Virus record (IMG/VR): IMGVR_UViG_3300042907_001596
Span: 62,001-126,000 of that record
DNA from: a virus
Reading direction: 5' to 3' (one strand)
DNA: 64,000 nucleotides
Shown here in pieces: positions 23,452-33,531 of this stretch (within the stretch, counting starts at the first letter, position 1; the number at the start of each line of letters is the position of its first letter). The notes below the pieces were generated by a model. That model saw only the letters and a list, made by a program, of their open reading frames with translations, did no database searches and was not told where the DNA came from. A program made the position numbers and the translations under genes.

Positions 23452-24585
23452 GTGAGCGACACCGGCAACGCCATCAAGTCGGCGGAGGCCATGCTGCGGC
23501 ACTGCGCCGTCGACCAGCAGCTAGCCCCCGCCATCCTGGCCGGGACAGCCCCCAAAGGGGTGTATCAAGACCTGTCGGTGTCGTGGCGGGCCAACATCGT
23601 GCGCGGCAACGCCGCCACCAAGCTGTGGCGGGCCGAAGGCCGTCAGACGTTGGCGATCCACCCCGAAGTCGTGCGCGAAGTCAGCAAGGCATCGTCGTCT
23701 AAGTTCCCGGCCGAGATCCTGCGGGCCATCCCGTACATCAACCCGATGGTCGTCTTCTCCGACCCGCCGATTCTCAAGACGTGGCGGGAGCGCACCCAGG
23801 CCAGCCGTCTGATGCCGTACGCCGCGAAAGAGGACGGACTGCGCCTCGTCGGATTCTTTGTGTACGGGCAGAAGCACGGGGTTGTCGCTACGCCGGAGTC
23901 CGACGCGCACGAACACATCGCCATGAAGAAGATGGCCGGAATCGTCACCTCCACCCACGCCCCCGACGCCCAGACGATCGGGATGACGGCGATCTTTGAG
24001 GTGCTAGACGCCGCAGGCAAACGCCTCGACATGGAGGCTGCCAGCTTCTCCGTGCCCCTCCAGGGCGACTACACCCTCGCCCAACTGGTGGACGATCAGG
24101 TGGAGCGGTTTACGTTCGCCGTCGGATCCGCCACCGAACTGAAAAGGGCGTGGGTCACGGAGGTCTACAAGATCTTGGTGGGCACGATGCTCTACCTCTG
24201 CTCGACGGTGCTGGACGCCGAACGGGTGCCGACGGTAACCACCAAGCACCTGGCGAAGACCATCGCCCGCAAGCCGCTCAGTTTCTACCGGGTGGGCTGG
24301 ACGCTGGGTGCGGCGCTGACGAAGTACCGCCAGGCCCAGAGCCGGGGTGAAGGTAGCCAGCAGGGCGACCTCGCCCACCAGCAGGATCCGCAGCACCGCA
24401 AGTGCCACTTCCGCATGCAATGGTACGGCCCGCGCTCCGCGCACGCCTGCGAACTGATGCGCAACACCTGCGACTGCGACGGCCGACACCGCGAATGGAT
24501 CTTCATCGCCCCGTACTGGACGCACCGCGAACGGTTGGGTGTCGCCGGAATCAACACGGTGCGCCGTGTCCCCAAAACGGCGTGA
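23452..24585 (+). CDS. Hypothetical protein, 377 aa
   Basis: The largest gene in this small-gene region. It has a mixed alpha/beta sequence with HEHIAMKKMAGIV, QTIGMTAIFEVLDAAGKRLDME and SVPLQGDYTLAQLVDDQV in the middle. The C-terminal part has a Cys/His-rich stretch (HFRMQWYGPRSAHACELMRNTCDCDGRH) and ends HRERLGVAGINTVRRV. I recall comparable proteins in other actinobacteriophages annotated only as hypothetical. A metal-binding C-terminus is likely. No catalytic motif is obvious. It has its own promoter. Confidence 0.8.
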   Translation: MSDTGNAIKSAEAMLRHCAVDQQLAPAILAGTAPKGVYQDLSVSWRANIVRGNAATKLWRAEGRQTLAIHPEVVREVSKASSSKFPAEILRAIPYINPMVVFSDPPILKTWRERTQASRLMPYAAKEDGLRLVGFFVYGQKHGVVATPESDAHEHIAMKKMAGIVTSTHAPDAQTIGMTAIFEVLDAAGKRLDMEAASFSVPLQGDYTLAQLVDDQVERFTFAVGSATELKRAWVTEVYKILVGTMLYLCSTVLDAERVPTVTTKHLAKTIARKPLSFYRVGWTLGAALTKYRQAQSRGEGSQQGDLAHQQDPQHRKCHFRMQWYGPRSAHACELMRNTCDCDGRHREWIFIAPYWTHRERLGVAGINTVRRVPKTA

Positions 24586-24599
24586 GGCAAGGCAAAATA

Positions 24600-24926
24600 G
24601 TGGCTGTGATGAAAGGCCCTTACTCCCGCGCCAAAGTGTTGCGGAACGCCCTAACCATGCTGGACGAAGACCGGCTACATGCCCAACCGGACGGCACCAT
24701 CATCGTCGCCGGAATTAAAGAGCACGCCGGAGTCTTCACCCTCGTCAAGAACGGCCCTTTCTGGTTCAGCTTCATCATCGACGGCGACACCTTGGAACTG
24801 GAGATGATGTGTACCCCAGAGCCTCCCGGCTTGCTGGTGCTGTACGGCGACGAAGACGACGAAGATATGTACGAGCCGTTCGCCCCCATCCTGGCGCTCC
24901 TCCCCGGCGGCAAAGACGAGGAATAA
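24600..24926 (+). CDS. Hypothetical protein, 108 aa
   Basis: The start is GTG 24600 (or ATG 24609) after a weak GAGGCAAGG. The product is alpha/beta: NALTMLDEDRLHAQPDGTIIVAGIKEH, then TLVKNGPFWFSFIIDGDTLELEMM and an acidic end YGDEDDEDMYEPFAPILALLPGGKDEE. The TAA is in promoter element 15. No family recognised. Confidence 0.7.
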   Translation: MAVMKGPYSRAKVLRNALTMLDEDRLHAQPDGTIIVAGIKEHAGVFTLVKNGPFWFSFIIDGDTLELEMMCTPEPPGLLVLYGDEDDEDMYEPFAPILALLPGGKDEE

Positions 24927-24987
24927 CCACCCCCTCCCCGGCGTTGTACAAGATGGAGGGAGCGGTTCCCTCCAGAGGGGAGTTCCC
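24920..24987 (+). promoter_or_regulatory. ECF-type promoter element 15
   Basis: GGAAT 24920-24924 and GTT 24943-24945, spacing 18; the upstream TAA is inside. GGAGGGA pairs with TCCCTCC in the leader, and the C-rich spacer can pair with the same G-rich segment. Confidence 0.7.
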
Positions 24988-25224
24988 ATGACAGACCTGG
25001 GCCTTCGGATGGACAGAGCCGTCGTAGTCGGCACCAAGTGGACGAAGTACGAAGACGGCTTCTACGCCGACGTGCGCGGCCTGGAGTGCCGCGTCACCGG
25101 CGGCGGCGGCTCCTGGTGGACGGCTTACGTCGGAGAAGGATTCGACGGCAGCATCGGTGCCTACCCCACAGCGGCGGAAGCCAAGAAGGCAATCATCGAC
25201 TTAGCACTGGAAGGGATGGAGTAA
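24988..25224 (+). CDS. Hypothetical protein, 78 aa
   Basis: A small protein with KWTKYEDGFYADVRGLECRVTGGGGSWWTAYV followed by AYPTAAEAKKAIIDLALEGME. The beta-hairpin plus C-terminal helix resembles small phage proteins that bind substrates by an exposed beta sheet. It is followed without gap by the next ATG. Function unknown. Confidence 0.75.
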   Translation: MTDLGLRMDRAVVVGTKWTKYEDGFYADVRGLECRVTGGGGSWWTAYVGEGFDGSIGAYPTAAEAKKAIIDLALEGME

Positions 25225-25455
25225 ATGAGCTACCACGACTGCCTGGACGGCCCCAAGGGCTGCGAAGGCGAAACCTTTGAGCGACTGACCCGCAGCGGGT
25301 CGGGGATGCGATTCCCGCGCTGCGAGAAGCACTACGTCGAGTACGCCGAACGGATGGACGCTGTCCACGCCGAAACCCGGCGGCGCTACCCCCGGTCGGC
25401 CCCCGCCGACTTCGACCCGGCCTACGCCGGGGAGCGGTGGGACGACGACTACTGA
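25225..25455 (+). CDS. Hypothetical protein, 76 aa, Cys/His-containing
   Basis: The product opens MSYHDCLDGPKGCEGETFERLTRSGSG and continues RCEKHYVEYAERMDAVHAET. The spacing C-x6-C...C-x2-H could bind zinc. Comparable 'DC..G.....C.KH' proteins are common hypothetical genes in mycobacteriophages. It ends the small-gene block. Confidence 0.75.
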   Translation: MSYHDCLDGPKGCEGETFERLTRSGSGMRFPRCEKHYVEYAERMDAVHAETRRRYPRSAPADFDPAYAGERWDDDY

Positions 25456-26351
<896 letters not shown>

Positions 26352-26416
26352 GAGTCCCTGTACCCCTCCCTGCCAGCAGCCAGAAGAGATAGAGAGCTTG
26401 CTGACCGGAGGATTGC

Positions 26417-29400
26417 ATGCCGCCGACAATCTTGAAACGGAACCTGGAGTTCCACTTTCCGCGAGCGGTGTCGGCTGTCGGCCAACTTCCGCAGACGCTG
26501 GAGGTGGTCGTCGTTCCGCTGTCCGACCCTTCGGGGCCGGATCAGGGCACCTACGTTGGTGGACTACAGCGGCAGACGGTGCTGCTGGACGACGACGATA
26601 ACGTCCTCGTCTTCTCCCTCGTCCCTACCGCTTCGCCGCAACTGCTCGCCCCCGTCAGGTATCGGGTGGCCTGGCGCGACGGCGGCGTCGTCGGGCGCAC
26701 CTACACCTACGACTTCGCTATGCCGGATGCTGATACCCGGTTTGACGAACTAGGCGACCTGGGCCAGATCATCGGTGGGGAAGCCTACCTCCAGCAGACC
26801 GACCTGGGTGTCCCCGGCCGGGTGGCCCGCCTCAACTCCTCCGGTATCCCGATCACCTCCACCGGTGTCGCCTTGGCGACTTCGGCGTCGGTCACCTCGC
26901 TGTCTACCAGCCTGACGGCTGAAACCACCGCCCGCACTTCCGGCGACACCAACACCTTGGCGACGGCCAACGCCTACACCAACCAGCAGACCAGCGCACT
27001 GTCCTCGACGCTCACCGCCAGCCAAAGCGCTTTATCGACCTCGCTGAACACAGCGATCACCAACGAAAGTGCCGCCCGCGCCACCGCCGTCGCCGCCGAA
27101 ATCACCGCCCGCACCGCCGCCGACACCGCGCTGGGGTACCGCATTGACGCGCTGGACGCCACCATCACCGGCGACACCTCCACCCTCGACAACAAAGCCG
27201 ACCTGGACGCTTCCGGCCGTGTCCCGATCAGCCAGATCCCCCGCGAAGCCATCACCAGCGCCGTCAGTGTGGCCAACCAAGCGGAGATGCTGGCGCTGAC
27301 CACCGAGCAGGTGCAGCCCGGTGACCTTGCGGTGCGCCCCGACGGTGTGTACGGGCTGTTCTCCACCAACCCGGCGGTGCTCAGCAACTGGGTGCCGCTG
27401 AGCAAAATCAGTTCCGTCAACGGTTACCAAGGCGAGATCAACCTGACCGCCGCCGACGTAGGGGCTATCCCCATCGGATCGTCCATTCCCGTCAGTCAAG
27501 TCATCGGACTCCAGACGGCGCTAGATGCGAAGGCGTCCACGACACAACTGTCGTCGCTGACTACGACCGTCAACGCATTGCAGAACGACTCCACCGTCGT
27601 CCGCACCGTCAGCGGCACCATCCCGCCGACGCTGCTGGGCACGACGGTGGCGTACATTGACGGCAGCAACAACGTCGTCAACAAAGCCGGAACGATCATT
27701 GCGGCCGGAACCGGCAACGTCGCGTCCGTCAACGGCCTCACCGGTGCGATCACGCTGACGGCCACGAACGTCGGGGCCATCGCCACCGGCTCCGCCCTGC
27801 CGATCAGTCAGATCACCGGCCTTCAGACCGCGTTGGACGCCAAAGTCGGCACCTCCGACTCCCGGCTGACCAACAGCCGCACCCCGACGGCCCACGCCGC
27901 CAGCCACGCCTCCGGCGGCTCCGACGCCCTCACGCTGGCCGTTACCCAGATCACCGGCCTCCAGACCGCGTTGGACGCCAAGACCGCCGCCACCGCGACC
28001 ACCGCCCTCACCAACCGGGTGTCGACACTGGAAACGCAGGTGACCAACCTGACCTCCGGCGGCGGCGGATCCCCGGTCAGCAAGGACGTGTGGTGGGATT
28101 CCGCCAGCATCGTGTCCGGCCAGACCACCGCCCCGGCGTTCAAAACCGCCGGGGTGCGACTGAAGTCGCCGTTCGGCAAAGCCGCCAGCGGACAGTTCTA
28201 CATCGACCCGGCCGGGGCGGCGGAGAACGAAACCCTCTGGCCGTACATCACCCCGATGGGCCACCTGGAGCTACGCAAGTGGGATGAGACGGCCGGGGCG
28301 GATGTCGTCTACGCCCCGCAGGCCGCGCTGGACGCCACTAACACCACCGTTAACCTCAAAGCCAGCAAGGTCGACCTGGCGCTGGTCGACACCGCCGTCC
28401 GCGCCAAAGCCAACCAGGCCGACCTGGAGGCGATGCAGGCCGCGCTGGCAGCCAAAGCGACCGTCATTTCCGTCAACGCTCTGTCTACCGCAATCACCGG
28501 CCTGGCGACCCAGGCTTCCGTCAACGCTTTGACGACGACCGTCACGAACAAAGCCAGCACCGCCGAGGTCAACACTTTGACAACCACGGTGGCCACCAAG
28601 GCGTCGCAAGCCGAACTGGACACGGCGAAGGCCGCGATCGTCACCCTCAACACCGCGCTCACCAACAAAGCCGACCTGATCACCGTCGGTGTGGACAAGA
28701 AGATCCCGCTAGCCCAGATCCCCATCGGCATCCCGGTGTCGTCCGTCAACGGTCTTACTGAAGCCCTCGTCGCCAAGGCATCGCTGGTGAGCGGCAAAAT
28801 CTTGGTCGACCAGATCCCCACTTTGCCGATCAGCCAGATCACCGATTTGCAAACCACCCTCGACGGCAAAGCCTCGCTGGTCAACGGCAAGCTGGCGAGC
28901 AGCCAGATCCCGGCCATCGCGACCCACGAGACGTTCGCGGTGGCCTCCAGGGCAGCCATGATGGGCCTCAGTAGCTCGCAGGTGCAGATCGGTGACCAGT
29001 GCATCATCACCAGCGGCACCGACGCGGGAACCTACACCCTTATCGCGAGTGACCCGTCGCAGTTCGGCAACTGGCTGTACAACACGGTGCGCGGCACGGT
29101 GTCGTCGGTCAACACCCAGACCGGTGCCGTCAACCTGACCGCCGACAACGTCAACGCCTGGTCGAAAGACAGCCTCATCCCGATTGCCAGCATCAACGGG
29201 CTGACCGGGCGACTCGACGGCTTGGCGACGACCAGCGCACTGACCACCGGCCTGGCCGACAAGCAGTCAGCCGAAGGGGTGCGCAGCATCATTTCCGGCA
29301 GCCCGCAGATCAAGCAGGCAGCCGATTACGTCGCTACCACCGCCGTCGGAACCCTCAGCGGTGCGCAGACCATCGACGGCGTCTCCACCGTTCCCGGTAA

Positions 29401-29965
29401 GGTTGTCTTGCTGACCGCCCAGGTCGACCCGATCGCTAACGGGGTGTATGTCACCGGCACCAGTGCGTGGACGCGGGCCACCGATATGTCGACCGGATCC
29501 TATCTGGTGCGCGGCACCATCGTGAACGTCACCGGCGGGTCGGTGTTCGCCAACACCGTCTGGCAAGTCACCTCCGCGTCCGGTGTGGTCGGCACGAACG
29601 TCACCAACTGGGTCAAGGTGCTTCAGTCCGGCACCGGCGGGGCGTACACCGCCGGGAATGGTGTAGCACTGACTGCCGGAGCTTTCTCCGCCAAACCCGA
29701 CCGGGGCATCACTGTCGGGCCGTCGGGCATCGCCACCAACCCGGCCGTCGTCGCCCACAAGTTCATCGGGGACATCCCCGGCGGCTCGACGGTCTGTTCG
29801 GTCAACCATGGACTGAACACCCAATGGCCGCTAGTGCAGGTGATCTCCGTAGCCTCCGGTGCCGCCGTTCTCGTCGGGTGGACAGTCACCGGCCCCAACA
29901 CCGTCTCCTTTGAGTTCGCCACCACGCCGCAGTCCGGCCAGTGGAAGGTCGTCGTCCTTGGCTAG
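26417..29965 (+). CDS. Large minor tail / tail-fibre protein, 1182 aa
   Basis: A long fibrous protein following CCGGAGGATTGC. The N-terminal ~130 residues (LKRNLEFHFPRAVSAVGQLPQTLEVV...) form a globular attachment-type domain. The next region is Ala/Thr/Ser-rich with long coiled-coil stretches (ALSTSLNTAITNESAARATAVAAEITARTAADTALGYRIDALDATI). Repeated segments SVNGxTGAI(T/N)LTAxxVGAI and ISQITGLQTALDAK occur several times. Two copies of a beta domain begin AxxAEMLALTxEQVQPGD and AAMMGLSSSQVQIGD. A further beta domain (AQTIDGVSTVPGKVVLLTAQVDP...NGVY) and a C-terminal domain follow. It is likely a trimeric fibre or baseplate appendage that contacts the host. The next gene starts within its last codons. 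Confidence 0.85.
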   Translation: MPPTILKRNLEFHFPRAVSAVGQLPQTLEVVVVPLSDPSGPDQGTYVGGLQRQTVLLDDDDNVLVFSLVPTASPQLLAPVRYRVAWRDGGVVGRTYTYDFAMPDADTRFDELGDLGQIIGGEAYLQQTDLGVPGRVARLNSSGIPITSTGVALATSASVTSLSTSLTAETTARTSGDTNTLATANAYTNQQTSALSSTLTASQSALSTSLNTAITNESAARATAVAAEITARTAADTALGYRIDALDATITGDTSTLDNKADLDASGRVPISQIPREAITSAVSVANQAEMLALTTEQVQPGDLAVRPDGVYGLFSTNPAVLSNWVPLSKISSVNGYQGEINLTAADVGAIPIGSSIPVSQVIGLQTALDAKASTTQLSSLTTTVNALQNDSTVVRTVSGTIPPTLLGTTVAYIDGSNNVVNKAGTIIAAGTGNVASVNGLTGAITLTATNVGAIATGSALPISQITGLQTALDAKVGTSDSRLTNSRTPTAHAASHASGGSDALTLAVTQITGLQTALDAKTAATATTALTNRVSTLETQVTNLTSGGGGSPVSKDVWWDSASIVSGQTTAPAFKTAGVRLKSPFGKAASGQFYIDPAGAAENETLWPYITPMGHLELRKWDETAGADVVYAPQAALDATNTTVNLKASKVDLALVDTAVRAKANQADLEAMQAALAAKATVISVNALSTAITGLATQASVNALTTTVTNKASTAEVNTLTTTVATKASQAELDTAKAAIVTLNTALTNKADLITVGVDKKIPLAQIPIGIPVSSVNGLTEALVAKASLVSGKILVDQIPTLPISQITDLQTTLDGKASLVNGKLASSQIPAIATHETFAVASRAAMMGLSSSQVQIGDQCIITSGTDAGTYTLIASDPSQFGNWLYNTVRGTVSSVNTQTGAVNLTADNVNAWSKDSLIPIASINGLTGRLDGLATTSALTTGLADKQSAEGVRSIISGSPQIKQAADYVATTAVGTLSGAQTIDGVSTVPGKVVLLTAQVDPIANGVYVTGTSAWTRATDMSTGSYLVRGTIVNVTGGSVFANTVWQVTSASGVVGTNVTNWVKVLQSGTGGAYTAGNGVALTAGAFSAKPDRGITVGPSGIATNPAVVAHKFIGDIPGGSTVCSVNHGLNTQWPLVQVISVASGAAVLVGWTVTGPNTVSFEFATTPQSGQWKVVVLG

Positions 29966-31292
29966 CTACACTGCCGCCGCCACGCTGGCTGTCACGGCGG
30001 GCAGGATCACCGACACCTATCCCACCGCGAAGATCGCGGTACGTTCCGCCAACCCCGCGCTGGCGGTGACAGCAACGCCGACCGCTATCGACGTGTCGAC
30101 GGCAAACATCTTGCGATTCGTCGGGCCGTCGGCATCCGGCGATAACGATCTGATCACGCAAGGAAACTTGCTGGCTTTGCTGCCCGACACCGTCGATGTG
30201 CCGCAAGCGCAGACACTGATCAACGCCGCTTTGGCGACGTACGCCGACGACACTTACGTCGACACCCGCGATGCGCTGCTGGCCACCTCCGAATACATCG
30301 ACACCGCCGACGCCACCCGACTGGCCAAAGCTAACCTCAACAAGCCGGGTTTTCCGTTCACACTGGACTCCGCCGGGAAAGTACCGGCATCACTGGCTGC
30401 AAGCCTGCAACGCTATCCCCGCACTGCGATGATTGCCACCACCGGCTCCGGCTCCACCACGTCGGAGACGACGATCGGCAGCCTCATCCCCATCCCCGAC
30501 CCCGGCTACAACTACAAGCTGATGGTCACCGGCACAGTGCATGCCCAGATCAACCGGGACAACGGGGAGTACCCGAAGATCGTGGCCGTCCGCGCCGACA
30601 ACACTGTCGTCGGCATCGGCTACGGCATCGCGGAAGGCTACCAAACCCCAGTACCAGACGGTCAATCCAGCCAGATCTACCTGGCCACCGCCGTCACGCT
30701 GGACGCCAACAACACCTGGACAAACCTTCCGAACTGGACTCCGGTCAGCACCGGGATCTACACCGCCTCCCTCAGCGGCAACGGCATTTTGGTGAACAAA
30801 ACCATGAAAGCTGCGACAATCTCCGCGTCGCTGGCCTTTACCGGCGCGGCAGCCCCGCTGGGCGGAGCGACTGCCTCGCAGATCCGCATCGTCAACGTGT
30901 CTACCCAAACCATCGTGGCGACCTCCGCCGCCGTTACCGCCGCCAGCGGCACCGCCACGGTCACTGCGACTATCGCCCCCCTCGCCGGACAGGTGTACGT
31001 CGTGCAGGCGTTGACCAGAAACTCCGGCACGCTCTACAACCCCACCCTCAACGCCGGGAGCCTAGCCACCTGGACGGCAGGCTCGACAAGAACCCTGACC
31101 ATCACTGCCGCCACCGCGACCGGGCAGACCTCCTCCGATATCCCGATCATCCCGCAGATCACCAACCAGTCCACGATCGCCGCCGGAACCTCCACGACCG
31201 TGTCGCTGCGCATCCAGAACCCCGCCTCCGGCGGCACCGTGTCCACCGTCAACTACAGCCCGTATCTGTGGGTTGTCCCGATTCCGGCATAG
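29958..31292 (+). CDS. Minor tail protein, 444 aa (TTG start)
   Basis: The likely start is TTG 29958, which overlaps the previous stop (TTGGCTAG) and sits after GTGGAAGG. The frame is open further upstream only inside the previous gene. The N-terminal Ala/Thr-rich beta region is followed by coiled coil (VPQAQTLINAALATYADDTYVDTRDALLATSEYIDTADATRLAKANLN). Then comes a domain with FTLDSAGKVPASL and a beta-rich C-terminal half (LMVTGTVHAQINRDNGEYPKIVAVRADNTVVGIGY). The 33532 gene has the same domain order, so they are paralogues. Probably part of the adhesion apparatus. Confidence 0.75.
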   Translation: MASYTAAATLAVTAGRITDTYPTAKIAVRSANPALAVTATPTAIDVSTANILRFVGPSASGDNDLITQGNLLALLPDTVDVPQAQTLINAALATYADDTYVDTRDALLATSEYIDTADATRLAKANLNKPGFPFTLDSAGKVPASLAASLQRYPRTAMIATTGSGSTTSETTIGSLIPIPDPGYNYKLMVTGTVHAQINRDNGEYPKIVAVRADNTVVGIGYGIAEGYQTPVPDGQSSQIYLATAVTLDANNTWTNLPNWTPVSTGIYTASLSGNGILVNKTMKAATISASLAFTGAAAPLGGATASQIRIVNVSTQTIVATSAAVTAASGTATVTATIAPLAGQVYVVQALTRNSGTLYNPTLNAGSLATWTAGSTRTLTITAATATGQTSSDIPIIPQITNQSTIAAGTSTTVSLRIQNPASGGTVSTVNYSPYLWVVPIPA

Positions 31293-31295
31293 ACC

Positions 31296-33530
31296 ATGGA
31301 CGCACCGACAAGGAAGATGTACCGGGGGCTGAGGCTGAACAACCTCCCGCCGGAACTGCTGGAACACGTTAAGCGGCACACGCGCATGCCGTACGACGAG
31401 TCTGAGGTCGGCCAGCACTTCAAGATCGGCCCCGTCCTGCTCGACCACATTGAGAACAGCCACCACGACCCCGAACTCAGCCTGGGTCAGAACTGGACGA
31501 TCAACAGGGACTTCGCGGGGAAAGCCGGATGCTCGCAGACCGGCCCCTGCCAGCTAGGCGTGGTACTAGAAGCTGACATCCCGACCGACGAGCACAGCTT
31601 CGACCCCAAGAATAGGGGGCAGAACCCCGGCACAATGCAGTCAGAGCAGCAGGTCACCATCCTGCCGGATGTGCCGCTGAACATCACCGGACTCAAGCTG
31701 GTGGGGTATGGCAACGGTGGCCCCGGCGGACACGATCTAGAAGTCCTCAACGACCCCCGCTATGTCACCCGCCAAAAAGAGTTCCCCAGTGTCGCCCAGT
31801 TCCATTCCGGCCCGCAGATTCGGATCGCCTACCTCCGCAACAAGACCGCTGCACGCGGCGTCCCCGGCTACAACCTGGACGACTGCGAGCCGTCCGGTCG
31901 CTACCTGACCGCCGACACCATCCCCAACCAGCCCGCCCCCGCCGGGTGGGAGCGCGGCACCGTATCTTTCGTCAACCCGCTGCGCTTAGAGCATCTGCAC
32001 GGCGGCTGGCGGCAGGCGCTGTCGGCGCACTACGACGGGCGCACCGGGAAGGAACTCACCGCCAGCCTGGTGGCCGACGGCTACGACGGCATCATCACCG
32101 CCGACCATCACGGCTACGGCGAGATCGTCGCGTTCAGCCCGCCGACCTACAAGAAGCTGGATCTGAAGATCCGCTACCCCGAAACCATCAGGGATCCGCA
32201 GAAGGACACCAGCGACTACAACTTCACCGGCAGCCCCGAAACGCAGTACCACCACCGGGCGCTGGACGACGACGACTTAGAAGACATCGACACCCGCAAA
32301 GACAGCGCAGATGACTGGTATGCCGAGATGGCGACCCGCCGCGCCCAAGGGCTGCCGGAGATCGACTGGAACACCTGGATCAACAAGCGGATCTCGTATC
32401 GTCTCGCCATGGCGTGGGATGAGTGGGCACCGAAGGTTAAAGGCGGCTGTCTGCTGGACGGTTGCTACTGGGACAAAAATGGTGGCAACGACAGTCGCTA
32501 CACCATCCCCCAGGCCGGTGCGTTCCTCCATTACAGTCACGGACAGCGGTGGGGCAAGCCTGCACTGAACGTCATCGGCATCTACACCCACCCCGACAAC
32601 CGCAACGACGGCGTAGCCGAAGCGTTGATGCGGCGGCTCGCCGAAGACCATCCCGGCGTCCACATCGACACCGGCTACATGACACCCGACGGCCAACGCT
32701 TCCACGACCGTGTGCTGGAGAAGGAGCCGTCTGCGCGGGAACTCGTGACAGCCGTGCGGTTGGCCATGGCCTGGGATGAGTGGAAAGACAAGATTCAGCA
32801 CCATGAATATGGCGATGACTTTCTTCAAGGAACAGACAACACTGGAACGTACAAGATTGACCACGGCCCAGACCCCGATGAGCCAGACTTTACGCATGAG
32901 TCATGGCTCAATTACGGATGGGGCCGGGACGACAATGGAGAGCCAGTATTAGATATTCACGATTTAGGTACTGCCGCGCCATTTCGTAATCGTGGAGTAG
33001 CTGAAGCACTGATGCGAAGGCTACATCAAGATAACCCAGGTATCCGAATTAACCCCGGCGGCATGACCGATATGGGCCAAGCCTTCCATGACCGGATGCT
33101 GGAGAAGGAACCCGACGCCCGCGCTTTGGTCACCGCCGCTTCCCTGCTCGTCGGGCCGTATGACGCTTACGACGAAAACGACTGGTTCCAACGCCATATG
33201 GATCATCCGCCCCTGGAGAACCCCGACACCGCCGACTGGTACCACGTCTCGCCGCACCGCATGCAGGTCGGCACCATCCTGGCCCCGATGCGCGGCGAAA
33301 CACCGTGGGATGACGAACCGTACGACAACGGCTTGCAGAACCGGGCCAACTGGGTGTGGATCGAATACGACGAGCGCAAAGCCCGCGAGTGGCAGCAGTG
33401 GGTTCTCAAGCACCAGCCGCAATGCCACCTCTACCGGGTGCAACCCCACCTTGGCCCGTTCGCCTGGAACGGTACCGCCGACGAAGGCTGGGTCACCGAC
33501 TGGGCCGAGATCCTTGAGGAAATGACCTGA
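31296..33530 (+). CDS. Modular ART/GNAT protein within the tail-fibre cluster
   Basis: A 744-residue modular protein lying between two minor tail genes. Residues 1-120 have YRGL near 8-11, LGQNWT near 62 and SEQQVTIL near 117, the R-S-E layout of R-S-E-type ADP-ribosyltransferases, but the usual second Glu of E-x-E reads Gln. A second ART-like segment (about 190-290) has VNPLRL and ADGYDGIIT...GEIVAFSP. Two GNAT-like domains follow (about 370-485 and 488-605; DNRNDGVAEALM and FRNRGVAEALM), each preceded by the same LAMAWDEW. The C-terminal domain (about 622-744) is Arr-like with WYHVS, VWIEY, LYRVQP and WNG. The second GNAT is written in lower-GC codons than the first. Probable virion-delivered effector; targets unknown. 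Confidence 0.72.
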   Translation: MDAPTRKMYRGLRLNNLPPELLEHVKRHTRMPYDESEVGQHFKIGPVLLDHIENSHHDPELSLGQNWTINRDFAGKAGCSQTGPCQLGVVLEADIPTDEHSFDPKNRGQNPGTMQSEQQVTILPDVPLNITGLKLVGYGNGGPGGHDLEVLNDPRYVTRQKEFPSVAQFHSGPQIRIAYLRNKTAARGVPGYNLDDCEPSGRYLTADTIPNQPAPAGWERGTVSFVNPLRLEHLHGGWRQALSAHYDGRTGKELTASLVADGYDGIITADHHGYGEIVAFSPPTYKKLDLKIRYPETIRDPQKDTSDYNFTGSPETQYHHRALDDDDLEDIDTRKDSADDWYAEMATRRAQGLPEIDWNTWINKRISYRLAMAWDEWAPKVKGGCLLDGCYWDKNGGNDSRYTIPQAGAFLHYSHGQRWGKPALNVIGIYTHPDNRNDGVAEALMRRLAEDHPGVHIDTGYMTPDGQRFHDRVLEKEPSARELVTAVRLAMAWDEWKDKIQHHEYGDDFLQGTDNTGTYKIDHGPDPDEPDFTHESWLNYGWGRDDNGEPVLDIHDLGTAAPFRNRGVAEALMRRLHQDNPGIRINPGGMTDMGQAFHDRMLEKEPDARALVTAASLLVGPYDAYDENDWFQRHMDHPPLENPDTADWYHVSPHRMQVGTILAPMRGETPWDDEPYDNGLQNRANWVWIEYDERKAREWQQWVLKHQPQCHLYRVQPHLGPFAWNGTADEGWVTDWAEILEEMT

Positions 33531-33531
33531 C

